Shown here piece by piece: positions 1 through 10,800 of a stretch of 64,000 nucleotides of DNA. The position numbers and the translations under genes were made by a program. The stretch is from Eutypella sp. D-1 (taxonomy: Eukaryota > Ascomycota > Sordariomycetes > Xylariales > Diatrypaceae), in contig JAJTTP010000020.1 in NCBI GenBank assembly GCA_023313575.1, positions 496,001 through 560,000 on the forward strand, written 5' to 3'. The stretch's first letter is position 1. The number at the start of each line of letters is the position of its first letter. Below the pieces are notes generated by a model that ran no database searches, was not told the origin of the DNA, and worked only from the letters and a program-made list of their open reading frames with translations.

Positions 1-741
1 AACCGTCGAAGCTGTCACCCTGGTCTGGTTAAACCATCCCCTTGTTCGTCGCGTCAAAACTGCCTTTTTAATCTTCTCTCCATCTTCGTCCATTTGTTTA
101 TGTTTGTCTGTCCATTTACCTCTATACTAGAAAATCATCAAAAACAATTTAAATATAATAATTTAAAATAGGGTCCAGAAAAGGGCCCAGGCACACCATA
201 GGGTCTCTTTTCTCATACCGTACTCTTCTGTCTCTCTGTCTTTTCACTGGGTCCCCCGGTCCCCTTATCGAGGTCAATTCAGAGTGTAGAAGCACAGACA
301 ACTCATACATAGCCCTGGCCCTGGATTTAGAACATTTTTCTTCATTCTTTCTAACTACAACCAACCTATTGTTCCACCTCGAGACCTGGCCGACCTCTTT
401 TCTCCCATCTTATCGCGGATAAGTGACAAGAAAACGATCCCGATGCATCAAGCTCCGGAGAGTCGCGCTTCTTTTCTCTCCTTTTATTAGTTCCTATCTC
501 CTTTTCTTATTATTTACTAGGTATTTAATTTTTTTTATCTTCGTTAACTTACTTAGGTCCTTGCCTGGCCTACCTAAGTAACTTAACCTTACCCTACATA
601 CCTACCTACGGAGGAGTACCCAACTACTACTGCTACCCGTGAACTACTGGATACTACCCTAGCTGGAGGTATCCTAGCTGAAGTAGGTAGGTACCCTGAC
701 AAGTGGCCCCAGGCTTGTCTCTTTTTTTTTATTGTTCCCAA

Positions 742-918
742 GCGTGTGCGTGGTGGTGTATGTATATATGTGGTTGTGTGTGGTGAGTGTATGGGTATGG
801 ATGGTATTGGTATGGGGTTGGTATGGTGTGTGAGTGAGTGAGTGTGCGTACGTGCGTGTGTGCGTGTATGTGTATCTGCTGCGTTCTGCACCCGTTGCTG
901 CGTGTGTGCGCCTGTGTG
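742..918. repeat. GT-rich imperfect microsatellite
   Basis: About 175 nt made mostly of GT, GTAT and GTGAG units on the + strand, including GTGAGTGAGTGAGTG near 830-845 and GTGCGTGTGTGCGTG near 857-872. It has no clean period and looks like a decayed compound microsatellite. Both strands translate to long spurious low-complexity frames. Confidence 0.8.
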
Positions 919-1024
919 GGTGCAAAGCCAACTTGTCTCTTTTTTTCTTGATAGGAACGCGTCCTAGCGACACGCCCACTCTCACTACTCGCCTACCCGC
1001 CCGCCAACCATCATTTACCGCTCC

Positions 1025-1048
1025 TTTTTTTTTTTTTTTTTTTTTTTT
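1025..1048 (+). repeat. T24 homopolymer
   Basis: An uninterrupted run of 24 T followed by a CCCTTTCC-type pyrimidine tract, about 415 nt before the first reading frame. Poly(dT) tracts are common in fungal promoters as nucleosome-depleting elements; that role here is inferred. The exact length may be affected by sequencing error. Confidence 0.7.
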
Positions 1049-1461
1049 GCCCTCCCCTTTCCTTTCTCTTGCTGCCCCCTGCCCTGCCCGCATCGACTTC
1101 GAAAAGAAATTCTCGAGTCGTCAAAAAAGACCCGAAAAATTAAAGGGCTAGATAGGTTGACATTCTACATAGTCACTTTAAAGGGAAGGAAGATCAAGTC
1201 AAGCCAGCCCCATCAGGTCGTCGAGATCTTCCAGCAGACGATTTATTCTTCGTCTGCGGGCTGATCTCATTCGGGTATGTCCGTTCAGCCACCATTCCCT
1301 ATCAACACCTCAACTCCCTTATCTCATCCATCCTTCTTGACTTCTGTCTATCTAGATTAGACATCTAGTTACTTCACTAGATCCCAGAGATCACAGAGAT
1401 CCCAAAAGACATTCTGGCTAACTATATCCTCCCACCCCCTCCTCCCCCTCCCCCCTTTTAA

Positions 1462-4400
1462 GTGTCCTTAAAGACGTCTTCTCCAAGGTCACCGTCTTCT
1501 CCCAGTGCACCAGCGCAGAGCGGTATTGGAGCCGCCCAAGCCCGGCATCAAGGACCCCCTAGGTCATCCTCCCCTTTCTCCAGTAGCTCTACCGCCGACG
1601 GAGGCGAGTCTACCTCGTCCTCCCCCGTGATCCCAGCGCTCCCAGCTCCTGAGCTGCCTGCGCGGGCACTGGAGATTCTCAGAACCACAACCCCTATCGG
1701 CGAAGATTCCGACCACGATAACCGCACGGACCGATACGTCACTGCCAGCTGGGGTTCGCCCTATCCGCAGTCCGACGGCACCCATCTTCGCCAGCAGAGC
1801 TTCAGCAGCTCCGATCTCTCCGAGGAAGAAGAATCCCCTCTGCATCACCTCGAGATCGCGACTCCCTTTCTCCGTCCCGCTCCTCCGATCTCCCCGTCCG
1901 AGCCGGAGCATTATCAGCCTTCCCTTTCCGGCAGTGCGGCTATACTCGCCAATCGAGCTAGGAGGCCGGTCCGTGGACTCACTGAAGATTGGATCCGGCA
2001 GCACACAACTAACGATTTGGCTTCAGAGCATCGCCACTGGCTGAGTGACGGTACTGACGAGAGCGAGCACTCTTCATTGAGCGACTCCGCGTCGGGCGAA
2101 GAGGCGGCTTGGTTTGAAGAGGTCGACCCTAGGACTCCACGCGCCTCCGCTCGTCCTGTCTCGGCTTCGAACCAAACGGTGCCACGACGTCCGAGAGCCC
2201 GCTCGAGTAACGAAACGTTGAAGCAGGCCCTCATAAATAACGCAAAGATGGATGGCTTCGGGGTAGGAAAGGCGTCACAGGATGCCTTGAGTATCCGGTC
2301 TACCGGCTCTCCTTTCGACGCGGGGACGCGATCTTCTATCGACACCGATCGGAAGAGCCCGAACGGGTCGCTCCAGGCGCCTCCGTTCGAAACGCCCAAA
2401 ACGCCACCGAAACCGACCAAGGCCCTTCCCGCGCACACGCCCCGGTTAAAAAAGAAGGTTCCGTGGAGAGGCAAGAATATTATGGTCCTTTTACCCCGGG
2501 ATGAAGAACGCGGCCAGCCTGGAAAAGCGCCGATCCCCCTCGGCGAAGCCAGTGTAAAGCGTATGCTGGAATCGTGGGAGGAACTCGGCTACAACATCCG
2601 TGGTTTCGATCTTGACGGAGGCCGACCCGCCCCCGACTCGTTGGACTATAACTCCCAGAGTCGGAATCTGTGGCCTGATCTGGACGATATGGTGCGGGAA
2701 CGTGCCCAACGGAAGTTCCAGGTCACGCTTCCCGACCTGAACGGTATGTTTTCGATAGTTTATGGTGTAAAGTACAGATTGCTAAAGTCGTAACAGCGTG
2801 GAAGGATTATGTCAACGAGCTGAACGAAGCCAAGCTTAGAGCGCTGGGAGTGTCGTTTGGTGACGAAGAGCCAGCACCGCCGCCCTCCATATCGCCGGCG
2901 GGCACCAACCCGAGTCGGCAGAATTCGAACCAATACCCCCCGCTGCCCTTTTCGCCTCCGATTCCCACCTCGTCAGCAGGCAGCAACGTGCCGCAAGGCT
3001 TCCCCTTCGGAGCCCCCTTCTTCAACGGCACTTCTGCTGCGCAGAGTCCTGGTATTACTTCGGCAGCGTCTCCGGCCTCGTTCAACCCACCGTCTTTCCA
3101 CCAGAAATTCAATAATCGTGCATCGATTTCTATCTCGCCCAATGAACTACCGTTTTTCCCTCCTGGCCAATCCTCTCCTCATGGGTGGTCCCCGCAGATG
3201 TACCTCCAGCAGCAGCTGGGCCGCACTAGCTCACCATCTATTCACAATATAAATGGTCTGGTGTCTCCGGGCTTGCCCTTCCAGCGGGAAGGTATGTCGC
3301 CGGCAGGAATGCACCAACGGCATCAATCTCTGCAATATCCGATGCTGCCTCACCAGCAGCTCCACAGGCATGATTCTGCGAGGGCATCACCCCGGCTGCA
3401 GGAATTGCGCGAAGTGGACGAAGAAATCCAGAGCAATCCTTACGAGAAGAGTCCTTCTCCGCCCCCGGAGCCAACTCACTTCGTGCGTCATAACGCCAGT
3501 GAGAGCCTTCAGAAGGAGATTGATGACGCAGAGTATCATTTGGAAGAGCAGTTCAGGTCACAGCTGGAGCAGCCGGATTACAACCCACCGCACCACGACT
3601 CGGAGCAGTTGGAAGTTAGGCAGCCGACGGAACCAGTCGAGGCTCCCGAAGCCGCCCATGCGAGAGGACCTTCTGTCCATTTCGGTAATTTCGGAACGGA
3701 TTCTGACGAGGGCCCTAAACTTCATCACCCGCAGCCCCATAGCCGAGGTCATTCGCTTTCGCAGAAGCCGTACTTCGACCATGACGAGTCTCGCGACAGC
3801 GGCAATGAGAACAATTTCAGGCCTCAAGACCTGAACCTAGCCCGGTTGGACGAATCATACGAGATCGAGACGAACCCGAGCAACACGGGAACTCCTCTTC
3901 AGTCATTTGATTTGGTGAACCAGATGCACCAACGGACGATGTCTACCGTCAGCAACCCCTGGGCTAACGAACCTAGTGCGGACAGCAAAGGAACGTCCCG
4001 ACGCCCAAGCCATGGAAGCAAGCCGTCCCTGTCGAAGCTGAATGCAGCCGCCTCAGAGTTCAAGTTCAACCCTACGAGCAACTTCACCCCCGGGCAATTT
4101 GTATTCGGCAACAACACCCCGGCCCAAAATGGTTTCCAGCAGCCTCCTTTCCAGCCTCAGAGCTTTACATCAAATCCTCCTCAATCCGCCACCTCCAACC
4201 ACTTCAGTGTGCCTTCAACTTCGTCATCTAAGGGCAAGATCAACCCTTCTGCCCCTCTGTTCTCTCCCGCCAAGAGTACCTTCAGTTTCTCGGCGTCTGG
4301 CCCCAAGTTCAACCCCGATGCTCCATCCTTCCAACCCAAGAGCTCTCTTGTGTCCTCAGTTGCTAGCCCCCCAGCTTCCGGCAGCGAGGCTGGCACAAGA

Positions 4401-7400
4401 CGCACTGGTTCGATCTTCGGCAACATCAATCTGAACGTATCCGAGGCGCCTAAGCCAGAGATAGTCAAGCCTGCGAAGAAGTCCAAGGCCATCCCCATCT
4501 TGCGCCCAACTAGCCAACAATCCCCGACCCCTACACCGACGTCTGAGCAGAACGGACAGACAGTTGATGATAGTCGGGCTAAGAAACAGTTCAGAGAAAA
4601 GAATGAGGACGGTGACCAGGTGCCATTGTTCGCGGAGCCCACTCCGGAGCCCGAGCATGCCACCGAGCAGGATAAGTCTCTTGAAGAGGAGGATACCATG
4701 CACGGCGCTGATAACACGCATGAGTCCACTGTGCTTTCTGAGTCGACTGATGGGAAGGTTCACTCGGAGTCGAACGACACGAAAGCGACTACGAGTCCGT
4801 CGGCGACGTCTCCTGACCAAGACCATGTCAACTGGCAACCATTCGAATTCAGGAACCAGTCAGAGATGCAGAGCTTCAATGACGCGAGGCCTTTCGGTGA
4901 GGACGAGCCTACGGTCAGGAAGGAACACAAGAAGAGCCTCTCCGCCTCCGCCCAGCCTTTCGTACCCACGGGCTTCACGTTTGGTGCCCAAAATGCTTCT
5001 CCTATTCCTTTCAAGCCAAGCTTAGAGCCCGAGCCGACACCGATGGCCGAGCCAGAGACGGAAGAGGATCGTACTGGGTCGCCTACCCCGGGCCCTGAGT
5101 TGCGACAAGCCTCCGAGCCGCACGTGGGGGCTCAGTCCACGCCAGAAAAGGGTACGACGCCACCCCCACCGCCCGTTGCGGAGGTACCTCCTCGCAGAGG
5201 ACTTGGGTCCTCCAGATATGCGTCTCCGCCGCCATCGAAGGGTTTGGGTGCTTCGAGATTTGCCGCGACCCCGTCGCCACAGCCCAAGGCCGCAGGCCTG
5301 GGAGCCTCACGGTTTGCGGGCACGCCATCAACTACCGTATCCGAACCCGCATCTTCGCCCACTCCGGCCGGCGATCTCAATGAACAGCAAGAGCTGCACA
5401 GCTTCAAGCCGTTGCCTGCTAGCCCGCCTTCAGCTGCCGACGATGAGCCCGAGGAAAGGCCCACCTTCGAGGAGATCGACGCCGTTATGGAGCATCTCCA
5501 CAAGAAAGATCCTACGAAGGGTGTCAAGAGGATTGTCGACTCTGCCCGGGACGTTCCTTCTGTCACTAGGTCGCCACCATCGCTACCACCTGCCCAGTTA
5601 TCTCTACGTAGTGATGCCCCGAGTCCGAGCCCGAGCTCCCGACAACAGAATCTGTCGCGGGAGAAGTCCCCGGCTATGCCTTCGACGGAGCTGGAAGACC
5701 CATTCATCGAGCCACCGCGGAGCGCTATCTCCCAGAAATTCGAGGGGCCGATTCGCCGTCTCAAGGCCCAGCGCGACGCTCCCGAAAGCGAATGGGACGA
5801 TGCGTTCAGTGCCAGCGAGCAAGAGAAGCTCGAGAACCGCGTCCGATACCTTGGTGCCAACTTTAATGGATTGGTTGATAAGATCATGTCTTCTCGCCTC
5901 GGTTCGCTCGAAGATACTCTGATGAGTATCCAAAATGCTTTGGGCGAAATCACGAACCGGACGCGCTCGCGCAGGCGGGACAGGCGTAGCATCTCCGCCG
6001 ATATCCAGGAGAGTGATGCTGACGATGAGGATGACGAGACGCCTATTCGGAAGTCCATGAGCCCCCGCCGCGACAGGCGCCTGGAACAGATCCGCATTGC
6101 GGTTCTCGACGCCCTGAACCAGCAACAAACTAGCCGCGCCCTTGAAACCGCGCAGATGGACCCGCCCGCCCAGGAGCCCGCTAAGGACGAAACGACCATC
6201 CTGAAAGCCTTGGAGGATATCAAGGAGCAATTTGGACAATCGCTGCGCTCGGAGTTGCGGGGTGAGGAGCTGCGAAAGATCGTTGAGGATGTGGTCGTGA
6301 GCCGCACCCCTAGCCCTCCTCAGCTACCCTTCAACGACGATGAGGCAGTCAACAAGCTGATGCTGGATATGAAGGCGAAGATCCAGGATCTTGAGAAGCG
6401 CGTGAAGTCAGAAGAGGCCAGGTCTGAGAGCGAGCGCGCCAGAGTCCTTGAGCTTGAGGAGAAGCTCCGTTCGGAGGCTACCAGGGCCGACGAAGAGCTC
6501 GCCGCTAGACGTGGCGCTGAAGACCGGTTTGCGGAACTCCAACGGCAACTGGAGCAAGCGGAGACTAAGGTCATGGTTGAGATCATGAACCGCAGCGTCT
6601 TCGATCAGCGAATCCACGACCTGGAGGAACGACTCAATGGCGCGGAGAACAAGGCCGAGACTGAGTTGTCTGGCAGAAGGGAGGCCGAAGACAGGCTCTC
6701 CGAAATCCAGCGTCTACTCCGGATCTCTTCCGAGGAGGAGGACCGCCTGCGGTCCGTCCTCGAAGAGCGCGATGAGAAGATTAAGTCTATCGAGGAAACC
6801 TCCGGCCAGACCTCCATGCGCCTTAATATAGTCCAGGGAGATAAGGCGAATGCCGAGCTAGCCCTTGCTGAGTACAAGAAGCGTCTTCACAATGCTGATG
6901 TGGAGGTTCGCGAGGCGAGACAGGAGGCCAAGCACTGGCGTACTGAGGCTGAAGTCGTGAGGGAAACGTCGCACCGACAGGCGCACGACCTGTCCCAGGC
7001 CGTCAACGAGACTAAGCATCTGCACAAGTTGATCGACACTCTTGGTGTCCAGCTAGAGGAGAACGAGAGGATCCGCGACAACTGGCGCGCCAAGTTCGTC
7101 TCGTTGCAGGATGACATGGCCCACGCCGCCCGCGAAATCACCGAGGAGAACGCGCGGCGCACCAAGAAGGAGCAAGCCCTCATCGCACGCCTAGAGGTGC
7201 TCGATGCTAGGGTTCAGGCCGAGGCCCGCACTCGGGAGCGTCTCGAGGTTGAGGTTGAGCGGTTGGAGAACGGCGAGCGAGCAGGTCTCAGAGCAGTCAG
7301 CGAATGCAAGAGGCTCGAGGGTATCCTCGGCGAGCTGCGGACGGACAACCACAGGCTCGAGCAGGAATCTCTCCGCATGCAGCGAGAACTCCAACACGCC

Positions 7401-8945
7401 AAGGACACCGCGGCCCAAGAGCAGGGTCGCTTCCAGCGTGAACTTGACGAAGCCAGGGACTCGGCGGCCGCCGAGGTGCACCGTACGCAGATCTCGGTCC
7501 AGTCTGAGCTGGACGCCGCCAACAACCAGGTCAACGTCGTGCGCGAGGAGCTCGAGGACGAAGTCAGCAAGGTTCGGGCGCAGCTCGACCAGGTCAGGCT
7601 CGACGCCGACACCGCCAGGGCCCACCACGAGATGATGCTCGAGGAAGCCCAGAACTCGAAGAAGACGGAGCTGGACGAGATGGCCCGCAAGCACCAGAGC
7701 GAGGTCGAGGACATCCAGACCCGGTACGAGAGGCAGCTTAACAACACGGCAGAGGACGCGCAACGAACGGAGCAGAACCTCTTGGAACGCCTCAGCCTGT
7801 CGTCGTCTAAGATCGAACACCTCCAAGACCGCGTCGCTCATCTAGAAGACAAGGTCCAGATCGCACAGGAGGCCGCCAGGGCAGCTGCTCAGGCCGCTGC
7901 CGCGCAGTCCAAGTCTCCTAGCATTCCAGTGACCGAGGCTCACCTACAGCCGGGCCCCGCCGCACAGACGAAGCAGCTCGCACAAGCGATGCAGCTTCCC
8001 GAGAAGATCTCGCCGCAAGCCCTGCGCGAGTCCATCATGGTGCTGCAGGAGCAGCTCCAGGCCCGCGAGCAGCGAATTGAGGAGCTCGAGCAGACCGTCG
8101 AGAAGCTCGACCCCGACGCGCCCAGCAAGATCAGCAAGCGGGACGACGAGATCACGTGGCTGCGAGAACTGCTCGCCGTCCGGCACGGGGACCTACAGGA
8201 CATCATAGTGGCCTTGTCGGCCCACGACTTCGACAGGGAAACTGTCAAGGACGCGGCTATTCGCCTGAAGGCCAACCTCCAGATGGAGCAGCAGGAGCGC
8301 GAGCGGGCCATGAACGGCGGCTCGGCTCTCAACCTGCCGAACATCGCCGCTACGCTCAAGGGTACTCCGCGCGTGGCGCAGGCGGTCGGACCTCTGGTCG
8401 CGGCCTGGGGCAGCTGGCGCAAGGCCAGCCAACCCACCCTGAACAACATCTCCAACGCCATGTCTTCTCCCTCCGGCGGCGCACGGGCAGCCCGGAGAAA
8501 CGCGACGCCTTCGAAGCCCACCAGCTCCGCCGCCGCCACGGCGAAACCGGGTGGTATCGTGCAGCAACAGAACGGCTTCCTCTCCGGACTCATGACGCCG
8601 CCGGCCTCTAGTGCCCGCGCCTCGCCGCAACCCCCGCATCCTGCTGATCACCATCATCATCATCACCATCAGCAGCAGGAGAGGTCGCAGCCCACGGCGT
8701 TCGGCAACACGGGCCGCCGGTTCACGGCGGAGCAGTTCGCCAATCGCGCCCGCGGGGAGTCGATGGCCGCCGTGACGGCGCGCCAGGCGGAGAAGATGCC
8801 CGTGCCTGGACCCGTGAGCACGCCGCCCCAGCAGCAGGAGCGCGGCCCGCCCCCCACTACGCCCCCCATGATGCGGTCGGGTGCGTACGACGCGGACGCC
8901 GCACAGGTCGAGGACTTTGACGACGCGTCTTTCTTCGATGACTGA
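1462..8945 (+). CDS. Giant disordered / coiled-coil protein with four PAM2-like motifs
   Basis: Two exons, 1462-2743 and 2797-8945. The 53-nt intron has donor GTATGT, and the join reads DLN-AWKDYVNELNEAKLRAL. The product is about 2,476 residues if counted from 1462. No AUG is visible: the frame begins with GTG directly after an in-frame TAA (1459-1461) and the next Met is near residue 260, so a small 5' exon is probably missing. From N to C terminus it has a Ser/Pro-rich disordered region; a folded-looking block from PWRGKNIMVLLP (about residue 333) to 446; a disordered Gln/Pro/Ser region with PAM2-like motifs near residues 840, 909, 932 and 1142; three GLGxSR(Y/F)A repeats near 1230-1270; a PTFEEIDAVM helix; a long coiled coil at about 1606-2131; a second helical segment at 2162-2266 (DDEITWLRELL); AWGSWRKA near 2297; and a His tract near the end. 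I do not know a gene name. PAM2 motifs bind the MLLE domain of poly(A)-binding protein, so a role as an mRNP scaffold is inferred. Confidence 0.88.
4032..4967 (+). other. Cluster of four PAM2-like motifs within the giant protein
   Basis: The PAM2 consensus is roughly L-N-x-x-A-x-x-F-x-P. The frame encodes SKLNAAASEFKFNP (4032-4073), GKINPSAPLFSP (4233-4268), PKFNPDAPSFQP (4302-4337) and LSASAQPFVP (4938-4967). The second and third match every key position apart from I or F for the leading L. The first has the LNxxAxEF core but F where P is expected. The fourth has S for N. All lie in predicted disorder, as expected of short linear docking motifs. MLLE binding is a family-based prediction. Confidence 0.7.
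5199..5318 (+). repeat. Triple GLGxSR(Y/F)A peptide repeat (coding)
   Basis: Three copies of an eight-residue unit: GLGSSRYA (5199-5222), GLGASRFA (5241-5264) and GLGASRFA (5295-5318), separated by short Ser/Pro/Thr linkers. The codons differ between copies (for example SR as TCC AGA, TCG AGA and TCA CGG). The repeat is therefore kept at protein level rather than being a recent DNA duplication. I know of no assigned function for the motif. Confidence 0.85.
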
Positions 8946-10782
8946 GCGGCGTGAATTTCTCTTTTCTTTTCTTTTTTTCAAATTCACGACGCTCCATAGC
9001 TGGCTCGCTACATACCGGATCGGATCTGCGTTTATACCACCTTTTTGGGAGCTGTCATTTTTTGTCGCCTTTTCTTTTCATCTTTCTTCTCAACTTCTCT
9101 TTTTTTCTTTTCCCTCCTAAATACTTTTTTTTTATTAAAGCAAGCAACGAAGTCCCTAGATTGATACCCCAATTACCATACATTATCACTACACCAAACC
9201 TTATACCCAAAACCCGTCATCCCCACCCGTCTTATTCGCTTCTTCTAGTTCCGATACTTTTTGACGTTTTTTTTTTTTTGTTCTTCTCACCACTTTTCTA
9301 CTTCCTAATCACTTGCATCGGGCCCGCGCGGACTGAACCGATCTGAATAACACGACACGACACATGACACCCACACCCCATACACACACACACGAACACA
9401 AAAACGGAACATTCATTTATATGAATTATATATCGATCGATCGACTGGAAATGTCACCCCTCCTTTTCCCATATACCCAACCACCCACCCACACAGATTG
9501 CTCGCCAACAACGTTCAACGTGGAAAGAGTAGGGGAGTGGGATTGGAATGGAGAAAAAACTTCCCGGGGTGGCTTATCTATTCTCGGTATTGCTTGTTTT
9601 TTTTTCCTCTCTTCTTTTTTTCCCAAATTTCCTTTTTTTTCTTCCTTTTTTTTCATTTCCTTTGTCTCTCAAGTCTCAATTGTGCATAACTCGGAAGGGG
9701 GGGTGGGAGAGGAAGGGCTCGACGCGATACAAGATGAAAAGGGGCGAGGAGGAAGAGGTTGTGTGGTGTGGTGTGGTGAGGTGGTGTAACTTAGCTTAGT
9801 TTCTCTCTCTTTTCTCTCTCGAGAGCGAGTTAGTTAAAAAAGTGATGGAAAGAAAGAAGTCCCCCATAACTACTGACGGATTTGATCTCGGCGGTTCGCT
9901 AGTTTTTTACTGTTGCTTGCTTGATTGATTGATTGACTCTTTTCTGTGTTGCACTACTTGCCTAGAAGAAGATCGTATCTATCTATCTGACTAACTTGTT
10001 GAGCTATTTTTGGCTGGGTGCATGAATGCATTGGGACCCCCCTCCCCCCCTTTTTCACGTGGACTTTGTCTTTTTGTTTGTCTGGCCTACTGGCTGTTCA
10101 TATCATACTGGACTTACGTGATGAAGCTGTGCGGCACTTACTATCTATCTACATGCTGGCGCCCGGGCCCCCTTACCCCTATCAGGTAAGCAGAACTTGA
10201 ACCTAACTATTTACCCCCGTTCTGTAAGTCGGAAATTCGGGCATCGGTTGGGGTTCTTTCTTGTCCATATCCCCTTCTGGCTTATACCCTGGATTGTATA
10301 TATGGCCTGTGGTTTATGCGGTGTAGGTGGAGTTTGAGCTCAGAACGCTATGTATATACTTTGATCTATCTGGTTTGGTTACGGTGACGTCTGACGACAT
10401 AGTTAGGTCCGTGTAGCGTAGCGTTGCTCCTTGGTATAATGTGCAAAGTAATAGCAAGATTTTGTCCAGATCATTATAACTTCGTTCCCCCAGCTCCCGC
10501 GACCTTTACAAGAGGAGATCGATGTCCAGAAATAGAGAGGACTGGCTAGGCCATAGCTAAATTCGTTTACTGGAAGTCAGTCAGCCTTCTTTTCTTGTTC
10601 TACTCTCCTCTGGGGTGAGTGAGTTGAGTCTGTTTGGCTTGGTGTGGTTTGTAGTGGAATTGATGGGCGCTTGGTGGTCTCGCCGTGCGTTGGAAGAGAA
10701 GTCAAATCTTCCGAGGGCTTGACAACGCTTAGATCTCTCCTCTTCTTAGGGATGTGAAGCCCTGTAGTCTCGGAAATGCCGG

Positions 10783-10800
10783 ACACACACACACACACAC
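10783..10800. repeat. (AC)9 microsatellite
   Basis: Nine perfect AC dinucleotides in gene-free DNA. Confidence 0.85.

Larger units (their letters stand above)
1..1461. other. Gene-free upstream region of the first gene
   Basis: I see no credible gene here. The region is AT- and pyrimidine-rich. It holds a GT-rich microsatellite, a 24-nt T run, and scattered ACCTACC/TAGGTAGG-type words around 540-695. The last 300 nt before the first gene are CT-rich, like fungal 5' leaders. A good splice donor (GTATGT at 1275-1280) has no AUG-bearing exon behind it, so it could belong to a 5'-UTR intron. The open frames predicted on both strands are low-complexity translations of the microsatellite. Confidence 0.7.

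Noticed and set aside
8650..8671. A His run in the giant protein that might be a vector tag
   Set aside because: It is flanked by natural Pro, Asp and Gln-rich low complexity with mixed CAT/CAC codons, so it is a native homopolymer tract.
5132..8987. Several long antisense frames (up to 391 codons) opposite the giant-protein gene
   Set aside because: They are Arg/Ser/Leu-rich shadows of GC-rich coiled-coil codons on the + strand.
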